A stretch of 35,858 nt of DNA from CAVQFO01 sp963711725 (GTDB taxonomy: Bacteria; Pseudomonadota; Gammaproteobacteria; Nitrococcales; Aquisalimonadaceae): positions 1 through 35,858 of the forward strand of contig CAVQFO010000057.1 of assembly GCA_963711725.1 (NCBI GenBank), written 5' to 3'. This document shows positions 6,687-16,021 of the stretch, one piece after another (positions within the stretch are counted from its first letter, which is position 1; each line of letters begins with the position of its first letter). Both the position numbers and the translations under genes were made by a program. The notes under the pieces are model-generated. The model was not told the origin of the DNA, did no database searches, and worked only from the letters and a program-made list of their open reading frames with translations.

Positions 6687-7190
6687 TTATTTTGGCGGTT
6701 TCTCGTCTTCGTTGAGATCCTTCGCCATCTTGGCCCAATCCTGCAGCGTGTCCTGGGCACGGCGGGCCGCCTGCTGCCAGGCCTCCATAACCTGATTGGT
6801 TTCGCCGTCCCAATTGGTGGCAAGCTGCGAGGGATCCATCGTCTTGACGCTTTCGAACCAAGCGCTCCAGAGTTGGCTCTGAGCTTCCGTCCAGCCTTTC
6901 ATCATCTCCTGAACCTGCTCGGCCCACTTGGTGACGGCCTCCGGCGCGTTCTCCTTGTCCGTCACCTTATCGGACCAGCTGCGCGTCCACGCGGACTGTG
7001 CCTCCAGCGCCTGGCGCACGGACTTCTCCCAGGCCTCGAGATTGTGACGGTAGTCTTCCTGGCCTTCCCCGGAACCCGGAGCTGCCTGCCCCCCGAATCC
7101 CTTGACCGTATCCATCCAGTTGTCCCACATGCGATGCTGCATGTCGGTCCAGGTGCTGACCATCTCCTCCATTTGCTTGTTCCAGTCCAT
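6687..7190 (-). CDS. Trp-rich phasin/PhaE-like protein with an internal duplication
   Basis: 167 residues, all helical in appearance, with no signal peptide or membrane segment and 14 tryptophans (8 percent). Residues 7-32 (MEEMVSTWTDMQHRMWDNW...) align without gaps to residues 93-118 (VQEMMKGWTEAQSQLWSAW...). Trp 3, 14, 22 and 25 recur at 89, 100, 108 and 111, an offset of exactly 86, so the protein is two tandem copies of an about 86-residue unit. The motif resembles the N-terminal region of PhaE, the class III PHA synthase subunit, and phasins, which suggests binding to polyhydroxyalkanoate granules (inference). A strong AGGAGG ribosome site precedes the ATG. No pha genes are in the window. 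Confidence 0.7.
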   Translation of the reverse strand: MDWNKQMEEMVSTWTDMQHRMWDNWMDTVKGFGGQAAPGSGEGQEDYRHNLEAWEKSVRQALEAQSAWTRSWSDKVTDKENAPEAVTKWAEQVQEMMKGWTEAQSQLWSAWFESVKTMDPSQLATNWDGETNQVMEAWQQAARRAQDTLQDWAKMAKDLNEDEKPPK

Positions 7191-7266
7191 CCTACCCCTC
7201 CTTAGTATTGATGCAGTCCGGCCGGCGCGGCGTTATTGGTGCCGTCGGCATTTCCGGCCGGCGCCT

Positions 7267-7296
7267 ATTGTACAGCGGTTGACGTGGGTAATGTCA
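7267..7296 (-). promoter_or_regulatory. Sigma70-like promoter for the phasin-like gene
   Basis: On the minus strand TGACAT (7296-7291) and TACAAT (7272-7267) are separated by 18 nt and lie about 80 nt upstream of the ATG at 7190. It is a sequence match only. Confidence 0.35.
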
Positions 7297-7369
7297 GGGT
7301 GGGACGCCCGGTCGCCATTCTCAAGGCCGGGGCCGGCGCGCGGCCCGCCGCCCACGGGAACGCCCTGTG

Positions 7370-7375
7370 TATAAT
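7370..7375 (+). promoter_or_regulatory. TATAAT -10 box upstream of the lpxL-type gene
   Basis: A consensus TATAAT lies 65 nt upstream of the ATG at 7440 in a GC-rich context. No good -35 hexamer is seen at 16-18 nt. Assignment is by position and sequence match. Confidence 0.3.
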
Positions 7376-7439
7376 CGCCCGATGCGCCGGGCGCGCGCGC
7401 CGCATGGCGGTACTCTCTGAACGGTCAGTAACAAGGCCC

Positions 7440-8363
7440 ATGACCCTCCGATTCAACCCCATCCACCTGCTCATCCCTGTCCTGCGCCTTCTGGCATGGA
7501 TGCCCTTGGGCCTGTCCCACGCCCTGGGCGCTGCACTGGGCCGGCTGATGGTGCTGCTCCCGAGCAAGGCCCGCCGGGACGCCCGTGTAAATCTGGACCT
7601 GTGCTTTCCCGACCTCTCGACACGGGAACGGGAGCGGCTGCTGCGGCGAACCTTCATGGAATTCGGCAAATCCATCTTCGAGACGCCTCTGTTCTGGTTT
7701 GGGCGCTATCGCCGCATCGAACGGCTGATCGCCAATCCCGAGGCGCTGGATGTCGCACGCCGCTGCTGGAGCGCGGCCGCGGCCTGATCGTGGCGGCCCC
7801 GCACCTGGGGGCGTGGGAACTGGTGAACGTGTTCGCCGCCCGCCACATGGCCATCAACGTACTCTACCGCCCGCCCCGGGACCGGCGCCTGGAACCCCTG
7901 CTCGTCGCCCGCCGGGAGCACACCGGCGGACGCACCTTTCCCGCAACACCCAGCGGTATCCGCGGATCTACAAGGCCCTGCAACGGGGCGAAACCATCGG
8001 CATCCTGCCGGATCAGGAACCCCGGGCCAGCGGCGTATTCGCGCCCTTTTCGGGGTGCCCGCCAAGACCATGACCCTGCTCCCGCAGATGGCACGGCGCA
8101 GCGGCGCGCCGGTGGTCTTCGTATTCGCCGAGCGGTTGCCTTGAGCTCGGGGCTTCCGAATTCATGTGCGCGAGGAGTCGGAGGCCGGACTGAGGGATCC
8201 AGACCCGGCGGTGGCCGCCGCTGCCCTCAACCGGGAAATCGAGGCCTCGGTGCGCCTGGCTCCGGCCCAGTACCAGTGGCTGTACCGGCGATTCCGGGAG
8301 CGGCCGGACGGGGGCAACAGCCCCTACCGCCAGAAGCACAGAGACCGACCTTTCAGGAAGTAA
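7440..8363 (+). CDS. Lipid A lauroyl/myristoyl acyltransferase LpxL/HtrB family (frameshifted)
   Basis: The span corresponds to about 307 residues, the usual size. It is an inner-membrane enzyme that transfers a secondary acyl chain from acyl-ACP to Kdo2-lipid IVA. The start MTLRFNPIHLLIPVLRLLAWMP includes an N-terminal membrane anchor. The catalytic H-x4-E motif is HLGAWE, and YRPPRDRRLEPLL and GILPDQEPRASGVFAPF follow, as expected for the family. The reading changes frame near 7760, 7935, 8050 and 8140 before ending in YRRFRERPDG...PYR; for example the FFGVPAK codon run lacks one T near 8048. These look like sequence errors rather than a decayed gene, because every segment is conserved. It is convergent with the TPR gene, 2 bp apart. 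Confidence 0.85.
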
Positions 8364-8365
8364 AC

Positions 8366-8683
8366 TCAGCGGCGAAGCCGCTTGAGGAACACAGCCATCT
8401 CCTTGGCGGCCTGCTTGTCACCGTTGGCCTCGGCCACTTCGATCCCCCGGGCGTAGGCCAATTCCGCATCGGCGACTCGCCCCGCCTCGATCAGGGCCTT
8501 GCCGTAGCTCTTCCAGGCCGCCGAATAGTCCGGCTTCTGCCGCACAGCCTCCACCAGATGCGCCACCGCCGCGCCCGGTTCACCGCCGTCCAGATAGGCA
8601 TTGCCCAGGCTCAGCCGTAACAAGGGACTGTCCTGGCCTTTTTCGAGCATCGCTTCCAGGTTTTCGATCATGGACATGGGCAT
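8366..8683 (-). CDS. Small TPR-repeat protein
   Basis: 105 residues containing about two tetratricopeptide units (LLRLSLGNAYLDGGEPGAAVAHLVEAVRQ and AAWKSYGKALIEAGRVADAELAYARGIEVA; only the pattern G-x-A-x-x-x-G-x3-A is diagnostic). It ends in a basic tail (LKRLRR). There is no signal peptide, so it is probably a cytoplasmic adaptor. The start may be the internal Met at residue 5 (MIENLEAM). It lies downstream of trkH on the same strand with a 110-bp gap. Its specific role is unknown. Confidence 0.75.
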   Translation of the reverse strand: MPMSMIENLEAMLEKGQDSPLLRLSLGNAYLDGGEPGAAVAHLVEAVRQKPDYSAAWKSYGKALIEAGRVADAELAYARGIEVAEANGDKQAAKEMAVFLKRLRR

Positions 8684-8793
8684 CGTCCCGCTGCTTCGGG
8701 TCCGGAACCATGATGGAGGCGCGGGGAACCGGAGAAAAGGGGAACATGGGCGGTTGGCTTGCCCGGCGGGGCCAAGACGCGCAAAAGCTTAGT

Positions 8794-10228
8794 TCAGCGC
8801 CGCCAGAAGGCGGGCATAAACAGCACCAGCACCGTAAAGACCTCCAGGCGGCCCATCAGCATGGCCAGCGACAAGGCCCATTTTGCGGTATCGCTAATGC
8901 CCCCAAAGCCGGTGCTGACGGTGCCGAAGGCGATACCCAGGTTATTCATGGCCATGACCACCGAGGAAAAAGCGGTGATCTGATCCAGGCCGGTGCCCAT
9001 CACCACCAGCAGGATGATCGCGAACACCGCCATGTAGGTGGCAAAGAAGCCCCACACGGCGGTGGTGACCTGATCCTCCACGGCGCGGTTGCCGAGCTTG
9101 ACCAGGAACTGGGCCTGGGGATGGATCAACCGCAACAGCTCACGGTAGCCCTGGTGCAGCATCAACTGGAAGCGCACCACCTTGATGCCGCCGGCGGTGG
9201 AGCCGGCGCAACCACCGATAATGCTGACGAACATCAGCAGCACGGGCAGGAAGCTGGGCCAGTTGTAGTAGGTGGTGCTGGCCAGGCCGGTATTGGTGAT
9301 AAAGGTCATCACCTGGAAGATGGCGTGGCGCAGCACTCGGACGGCGGCACGGCGCCCGTGTTCAGCAGCTCCAGGGAAACGATGATCACTGAGACGATCA
9401 CCACGCCCAGGTAGAAACCGAACTCGGGGTCGGCCAGGTAGGCGCTGAGCTTTCGATAGCGCCAGGCCGCGAAGTGCAGGGCGAAGTTCACGCCCGCCAG
9501 GAACATGAACACCGCACCGATCATGTCCAGCACGGGGCTGTTGTAATAGGCCATGCTGGCGTCGTGGGTGGAAAAACCGCCGATGGCCACGGTGGAGAAG
9601 CTGTGGCCAATGGCGTCGAAGCGGTTCATGCCGCCCAGCCAGTAGGCGAGGGCGCAAGCAGGTCAGCCCGAGATAGATGTACCACAGCGCCTTGGCCGTC
9701 TCGGTGATGCGGGGCGTGAGCTTGGCGTCCTTCACCGGGCCCGGGTCTCGGCCCGGTAGAGCTGCATGCCACCAATGCCCAGCATGGGCAGGATAGCGAC
9801 CGCCAGGACGATGATCCCCATGCCACCCAGCCACTGGAGCTGCTGGCGTAGTACAGGATGGACGGCGGCAGGTGGTCGATGCCGTGATGACCGTGGCGCC
9901 GGTGGTGGTCAGGCCAGACAGGTCTCGAACACCGAATCGGTCAGGCATATGGGGGCCTTGGCCAGCATGAACGGCAGCGCGCCGAACAGCGCCAGCACCA
10001 CCCACATGCAGCACCACGAAGAAGCCGTCGCGCGTCCGCAGGTCGCGCCGGTAGCTGCGCACCGGCAGCCACATCATGAAGCCGGCCACCAGGATCAAAC
10101 CGAAGGCGACCATGAACGGCAGGAAACGCCGTCCTCGGTGAGGCAGAGACCACCACCGGCGGCAGCATGGTGAGGCTGAACACCATCAGCAGCAAGCCGA
10201 GGATGCGCTGGACGGCGGGATAATGCAT
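8794..10228 (-). CDS. trkH: Trk potassium uptake protein TrkH (frameshifted)
   Basis: About 478 residues over the full span, matching TrkH/TrkG transmembrane subunits. It begins MHYPAVQRILGLLLMVFSLTM at 10228 and ends MPAFWRR. The selectivity and pore region IIGGCAGSTAGGIKVVRFQ is clear, as are LSGLTTTGATVI and NRFDAIGHSFSTVAIGGFSTHD. Frame changes occur at about 10130, 10000, 9900-9840, 9750, 9650 and 9340, all in a region where several genes carry indels. It forms the potassium channel that works with the cytoplasmic regulator TrkA, encoded immediately upstream. Confidence 0.92.
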
Positions 10229-10380
10229 GACCTTAGGTGCCTATTACCCCGGGAACGCGGTGAACGGGTATGATGCGATAACGCTGTTGCTGATCTCAAC
10301 CATGGGCCAGCAATCGATTTCCGTTGTTGTTATTGACTGAATCCGCACCGCAAGCACGTACGCCGTGGCGCCCCAGCGGG

Positions 10381-11745
10381 CTATAAAAAGGTCACGCCCA
10401 CCTGGAACAGCCGCTCCACCTCGCGACCCGCGCTTTGTCCACCAGGAACAGGATCACGTGGTCCTCCGACTCGATCACGGTGTCGTGGTGGGCGATCAGC
10501 ACTTCATCGCCACGCACGATGGCGCCGATCGTGGTGCCTTCCGGCAGGTTGATCTCCTCGATGTGCGGCCCACCACCTTGGAGCTGCTGGATCGCCGTGG
10601 GCGATGGCCTCGATGGCCTCGGCGGCGCCGCGGCGCAGCGAGTGCACCTTGACCACGTCGCCACGGCGCACGTGGGTCAGCAGGCTGCCGATGGTGGCCT
10701 GCTGGGGCGAGATCGCGATATCGATGTCCGCTGCCCTGCACCAGGTCGACGTAGGCGGGGCTGTTGATCAGCGACATGACCTTGCGCGCGCCCAGCCGCT
10801 TGGCCAGCATGCCGACAGGATGTTGGCCTCGTCGTCGTTGGTCAGCGCGCAGAAGACATCGGTGTTCTCGATGTTCTCCTCCAGCAGCAGATCTTCGTCG
10901 GCGGCGTCGCCCTGCAGCACGATGGTCTTGTTCAGATTTTCCGACACATTGCGGGCGCGCTCGCGGTTGTGCTCGATGATCTTGACCTGGTAGCGGTGCT
11001 CCAGGGCCTGGGCCAGGCGCTCGCCGATGTTGCCGCCGCCGGCGAGCATGATGCGCTTGACCGGCTTGTCCAGCTTGCGCAGTTCGCTCATCACCGCGCG
11101 GATGTTCTTGCGGGCGGCGATGAAGAACACCTCGTCGTCGGCCTCGATGACGGTGTCGCCCTCCGGGATGATGGGCCGGCCGCGCCGGAAGATGGCCGCC
11201 ACCCGGGTATGATACCGGGCATGTGCTGGCGCAGGGTGCGCAGCTCCTGGCCCACCAGCGGCCCGCCGTAGTAGGCCCGCACGGCCACCAGCTGCACCTT
11301 GCCGCCGGCGAAGTCCAGCACCTGCAGCGCGCCGGGGTGCTCGATCAGGCGGCGGACGTATTCGGTGACCAGCTGCTCGGGGCTGATCAGCACGTCGATG
11401 GGCAGGGCGTCGTGCGCGAACAGCTGGGGATAGCCAGGTATTCGGCGGCGCGCACCCGGGCGATCTTGGTCGGGGTGTGAAACAGCGTGTAGGCCACCTG
11501 GCAGGCGACCATGTTGACTTCGTCGCTGTTGGTGACGGCGATCATCATATCGGCATCGTCGGCGCCGGCCTGCAGAGAATCGGGGGGTGAGGGCGACGCC
11601 GGCCACGGTGCGCATGTCCAGGCGGTCCTGCAGCTCGTGCAGGACTCGGCGGTCCATCGACCACCGTGATGTCGTTGGCCTCGCTGGCCAGGTTCTCCGC
11701 CAGCGAGCCGCCGACCTGGCCGGCGCCCAGGATGATGATCTTCAT
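10381..11745 (-). CDS. trkA: Trk system potassium regulator TrkA (frameshifted)
   Basis: The span gives about 454 residues, close to the family's 458. It is a peripheral NAD(H)-binding protein that gates TrkH. The start MKIIILGAGQVGGSLAENLA has the Rossmann GxGxxG; a second RCK unit starts at VKRIMLAGGGNIGERLAQAL; RCK-C segments include EGDTVIEADDEVFFIA and HDTVIESEDHVILFLVD. Frame changes occur near 11655, 11575, 11430, 11210, 10815, 10730, 10600 and 10430. The true C-terminus reads RLFQVGVTFL with a TAG stop at 10381-10383. It lies 61 bp downstream of ntrX and 152 bp upstream of trkH, on the same strand. Confidence 0.9.
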
Positions 11746-11806
11746 AGCGGCGATAAGTTACGGCAGTCCGTTGCAGAAGTGAAGCGCAATACCGAGACCC
11801 CTGTAT

Positions 11807-13183
11807 TCATATCGCGTCCTTGGGGTCGATGCCCAGTGATTTGAGCTTGCGGTAGAGGTGGGTCCGCTCCATGCCGGACAACTTGGCCAGCTCACCCACA
11901 CTGCCGCCGGCTGCCCGCAACTGGTGCTGCAAATACAGCGCTCAAAGGCCTCGCGGGCCTCGCGCAGCGGCAGATCCAGCGGCACGCCATTGACGCGGCG
12001 CCTTGCGGCGGAAGCGCCAGCCCGGCCGGGGAACCCAGAGCCGCCTCCACCTCGTCCACGTCGACCTCCGGTCCGTGGCCCAGAATCAGCAGTCGCTGCA
12101 CCAGATTCTTCAGTTCGCGGACATTGCCGGGCCATGAATAGTTTCGCAGCCGGTTCTGGGCGCCCACGGTGAAATGCCGGTACGGCAGATTGTCGTGGGC
12201 CACGAAATAGTCCACATAGCGCCCAGCAGCTCCGGAACGTCCTCGGCGTATTCCCGCAACGGCGGCACCCGCAGCGGCACCACGTTCAGGTGGTAGTAGA
12301 GGTCCTCGCGGAAACGCCCCGCCTTGACCTCCTCCTCCAAGTCGACCCGGGTGGCGGCGATGATACGCACGTCCACCTTCACGGGCTCGGCCCCACCCAC
12401 CCGGTTGAACCCCTGGCTGTGCAGGGCGCTGAGCAGACGGGCTTGGACCTGCATATCCAGGTCGGCCACTTCGTCGAGGAACAGCGTGCCGTTGTTGGCC
12501 TGTTCCAGCCGGCCGTAGACCACCCTTTCTCCCTCTTCGCCGCCGAACAGCTCGGCGGCGGCCGTCTGCCCGGCCAGGGAGCCGGCGGCCACCTCCACGA
12601 AGGGGCCGTTGCGACGGGGGCTGCAGCGATGAAGGTAGCGCGCCATCAGCCGCTTGCCGGTACCGGCCTCGCCGGTGACCAGGACCCAGCTGTCGTGGCT
12701 GGCGATACGTTTGACCTGTTCGCGCAGCCGCTGCATGACACGGCTGCGACCCACCGGCTCGGCCAGGTGGCCGGCCTTTTCGCGCAGACCGCGATTCTCC
12801 CGGGCGAGCTTGTCCACCTCCAGCGCGCGCTCCACCGTGAGCAGCAGCTTGGCCAGCGACAGGGGCTTTTCGATGAAATCGTAGGCACCCAGGCGGGTGG
12901 CCTCCACCGCCGTTTCCACCGTGCCGTGGCCGGACATCATCACCACCGGGCAGGGCAGATCGCCGCTGTCGCCGGCCCACTCCTTGAGCAAGGTGATGCC
13001 GTCCACGCCGGGCATCCAGATATCCAGCAGAATCAGGTCGGGGCGGCGCTGCCGCAGCGCGTGCCGGGCCTCGGCGGCGTCGGCGGCCACCTGTACCTGA
13101 TACTCCTCGTCCTCCAGGATCTCCTGGACCAGGCTGCGGATATCCGGCTCGTCGTCCACCACCAGGATGTGGGGCGCCGTCAT
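11807..13183 (-). CDS. ntrX: NtrX-type response regulator, AAA+ domain without GAFTGA (frameshifted)
   Basis: About 458 residues. Residues 1-120 form a receiver domain with acceptor Asp54 (LLDIWMPG) and Lys107 (IEKP). The AAA+ domain has Walker A GEAGTGK (171-177) and Walker B LFLDEVADL (about 234-242). The Fis-type helix-turn-helix ends the protein (LAKLSGMERTHLYRKLKSLGIDPKDAI). The GAFTGA loop that contacts sigma54 is absent: ELFG is followed by GEEGERVVYGRLEQA in one uninterrupted frame. Frames change near 12225, 12000 and 11930. The ATG overlaps the ntrY stop as ATGA. It regulates target promoters on phosphorylation by NtrY; targets are unknown here. Confidence 0.92.
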
Positions 13184-15352
13184 ACGTAATCCTCCCGTGT
13201 CGAGGCGCCGGCGGATTCCGCCTGACCCTCTCCCAGGGGCAGGCATACCGTGACTTGAGCGCCGTCGGCGAGATTTTCGGCGGTGATCATGCCGTTATGC
13301 TCCTCCACAATCTTCTTGACGATGGGCATGCCCAGGCCGGTGCCTCGGGCTTGGTGGTCACATAGGGCTCGAACAGGCGGCCCATCACATCCTCGGCGAA
13401 GCCAGGCCCGTAGTCACGCACCCGCAACTCCACGCCGTTGAACCGCTCACCGTCCAAGCCCGGGTGCTCAATTCCAAGCGGCACTGGCTCTTCCGCGCAG
13501 GCCTCCAGGGCATTCTTGATCAGATTGTGCAGCAACTGTCGCATCCGCCCGGCGTCGGCGGCCACCGCGGCAGATCCGGCGCCAGATCCAGCACCAGATC
13601 CGGGCGGTGGGGGCTGGCGCGATAGAGATCCATCACCTCGCTCACCAGCGCATTGAGATCCACGGATTCGAATCGGTGCGCGCGGGGTGGGCATATTCGG
13701 TGAACGCGTTGACCATCTTCTTCATGGCGTCCACCTGCTGGACGATCGTGTGCGTGGCCCGTTCCAGCACCTCCGCATCCTGCCCTTCATGGTCTTGAGA
13801 TATTTGTGGCGCAGCCGTTCCGCCGAGAGCTGGATGGGCGTCAGCGGGTTCTTGATCTCTGGGCCAGGCGCCGGGCGACCTCGCCCCAGGCGGCATCACG
13901 CTGAGCCTGGATCAGCGCGGTGACGTCGTCGAACACGATCACGAAACCACTACGCCCGGCCAGGGTGGCGCCGCTGCACATCAACACCTGACTGCCGTTG
14001 GCGCCGGGAATGGTGAGCTGATCGCGCCACTCCGGAGCCGCGCCGCGCAGACGGGCGTCCAGGGCCTCGGCGAAACCCGCCACATGGGGGTGCCGGGCGG
14101 CCAGCATGGTCAGGGTCTTGCCGATACCCTCGCGCATGGACAGATCGAGAATATCCTCGGCGGCCTGGTTGAACGTACGCAGGGAGCCATCCTGATCGAG
14201 CGCCAACACGCCGGAGGATAGCCGCGACAATACGGCCTCAAGGTAGGCGCGCTGGTTCTCGACCTGGATCTGGCTGGTGCGGGCCTGATCGCGGGCGCGG
14301 GCCACGCGGCGGCTCATGTCGTTGAACGAGCGGACCAGGAAACCCATTTCGTCCCGCCCGGCCGGCGGCAACTGCTTGCCGTATTCACCGGCGGCCACGG
14401 CCGCGGTGCCCTCGGCCAAATCGCGGATGGGGGCGACCAGACGGCGGGCGGCGTAAAACGCGGACCAGACAGCGAACAACAGACTGAGCAGCAGGACCAG
14501 GGACAGGGTCAGCGAGAACGTGCTCTTCAACGGCTCGGTGAGGTAGGTGACTTCCTTGTACTGGGCGTAGGCGGCCTGAACCTTCTCGGCGAGATCGTTG
14601 AGCCGCGGTGAAATGGGGAACAGCGCCTGGACGATGCGGTCGCCGCTGGGCATTTCGGGCCCGGTGCTCGGCACCAGCACCCGGATATTCAAGCCGGAGT
14701 TGCCCACCGGGTCCAGGCCCACGTAGGGCCGCCCCTGCCGGACCTGCAGCAGCACGTCCTCCTCGGGCCGATGCGGCAGGATTGCGGCCGTATCGCGGGT
14801 GCTGGCGGCGATGATCCGACCGTTGTTCCCCAGCACGGTGAGCTCGGCCGCCTGCATGCGTTCTCGCAAATCACCCAGCTGCAGTGACACCATGCCGTCG
14901 GGAATCGTGGCGAGTTCCCCGGCGGATCGCTGAACCCGGCTCAGCAGCTCGCGCATTCGCATGTCCAGAGAGGCCTGGGACAGCCGGAGCGCGTCCTCCA
15001 TGGCCTGCTGTTCGACGCGGGCGCCGAACCAAGTCTCGATTCCCCGCTCCAGAAACTGCATGGAGAAGTAATAGACGACTGAAACCGGCACTACGGCCAG
15101 GATCACGAACATGAGTACCAGCCGAACCGTGAGCCGGCTGCCGGTCTCGCCCTGGCGACGCTGACGGATCAACCGCCAGAGATTCATCGCGATCAGGCCC
15201 ACCAGCACAGCCAGGGCCACCACGTTGATCACCAGCAGGGGCGTGTGCAGGCGTCCGAAGACGGCGGAATTCTCGGTGGCCACGCTCAGCAGGTAGAGCG
15301 AGGTCAGCATGAGTACGCACAACGCGATTCGCAGCCAGGCTTCCTTACGCAT
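13180..15352 (-). CDS. ntrY: NtrY-type sensor histidine kinase (frameshifted)
   Basis: About 724 residues, normal for NtrY. The first 503 read cleanly: paired N-terminal membrane helices (residues about 8-27 and 38-60), a third helix (about 80-100), a periplasmic sensor region, a fourth helix (about 285-305), HAMP, and a PAS domain (VLSRLSSGVLALDQDGSLRT). The histidine-box reads RRLAQRSRTR, but one missing base near 13859-13861 explains this: restoring it gives LAHEIKNPLTP, so the acceptor His codon itself contains the indel. Later segments contain the N box (LLHNLIKNALEA) and G box (DYGPGFAEDVMG). Further shifts lie near 13790, 13680, 13570 and 13350. It is co-transcribed with ntrX. Confidence 0.92.
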
Positions 15353-15428
15353 GGTCAGATCCCGCCAATCGCCGGGGCTGGCGGCCGCCCGGCCACAGCG
15401 CGCTTAAACGGATGGGCGGCCACGGGGC

Positions 15429-16021
15429 TCATCCGCGAATATCCCAGTGGTGCCAATCGGTGCCCAACTGCCACTCCGGCGACATGTAGGCGACCGTGCG
15501 AAGGGGGTGAGGCAGAGCCTCGATATCCAGGCCGGCCTTGGCGCGGACCCGATAGCCCTCGCCTTGGTTCAACAGGCGCCGGTCCAGACGGGGAGGTCGC
15601 GCACCGTGCCCAGCGCGGTCAGGGCGGCGTCGCGACGCGTGAAAATGCGGCGTTCGCCGGAGTTGAGGTTGCGAATCACATAGCGCCGGCTGAGGGCGTG
15701 ATAACGGATTTCGTAGCGCTGGGACAGATCGGCGATATTGCTGTCCCAGATCCAGTCCCGCGGATGCACGACCTGGATGTGGAGGCCGATGGTCAGCGGA
15801 ACCCCGCTGCCCAGGGCTTCCTCGGCCGCCGGGCTGAGTTGGAAATCGTAGTCGGCGCTGAAGTAGAGCACCCCGTCGCGCGCCTTGACCTCGCCGTGGA
15901 CAAGCCGGAACCCGCCGCTCTGGGCCCAAACCAGACCGACCACGACCATCAGCGCGGCCGTGGCGCACAGCAGCCGCAGCCGTTTCGCCGGCCTCGCCAT
16001 GGAACGCCCGGCCGCGTTCAC
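15429..16021 (-). CDS. DUF4390 family secreted protein (frameshifted)
   Basis: About 197 residues over the span. An N-terminal membrane or signal segment (LRLLCATAALMVVVGLVWAQS) is followed by a beta-rich domain with FRLVHGEVKARDGVLYFSADYDFQLS, GVPLTIGLHIQVVHPRDW and RYEIRYHALSRRYVIRNLNSGE, and it ends SPEWQLGTDWHHWDIRG. This matches the uncharacterised DUF4390 family that typically sits between rsmB and ntrY. One frame change is needed near 15585. The ATG overlaps the rsmB stop by 4 bp. It is probably periplasmic or membrane-anchored; a link to NtrY sensing is suggested by context only. Confidence 0.82.

Noticed and set aside
7750..15600. Programmed frameshifting or recoding as the cause of the broken frames
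   Set aside because: Breaks are numerous, lack a common slippery motif and fall at random places in each gene; sequence error is the simpler explanation.
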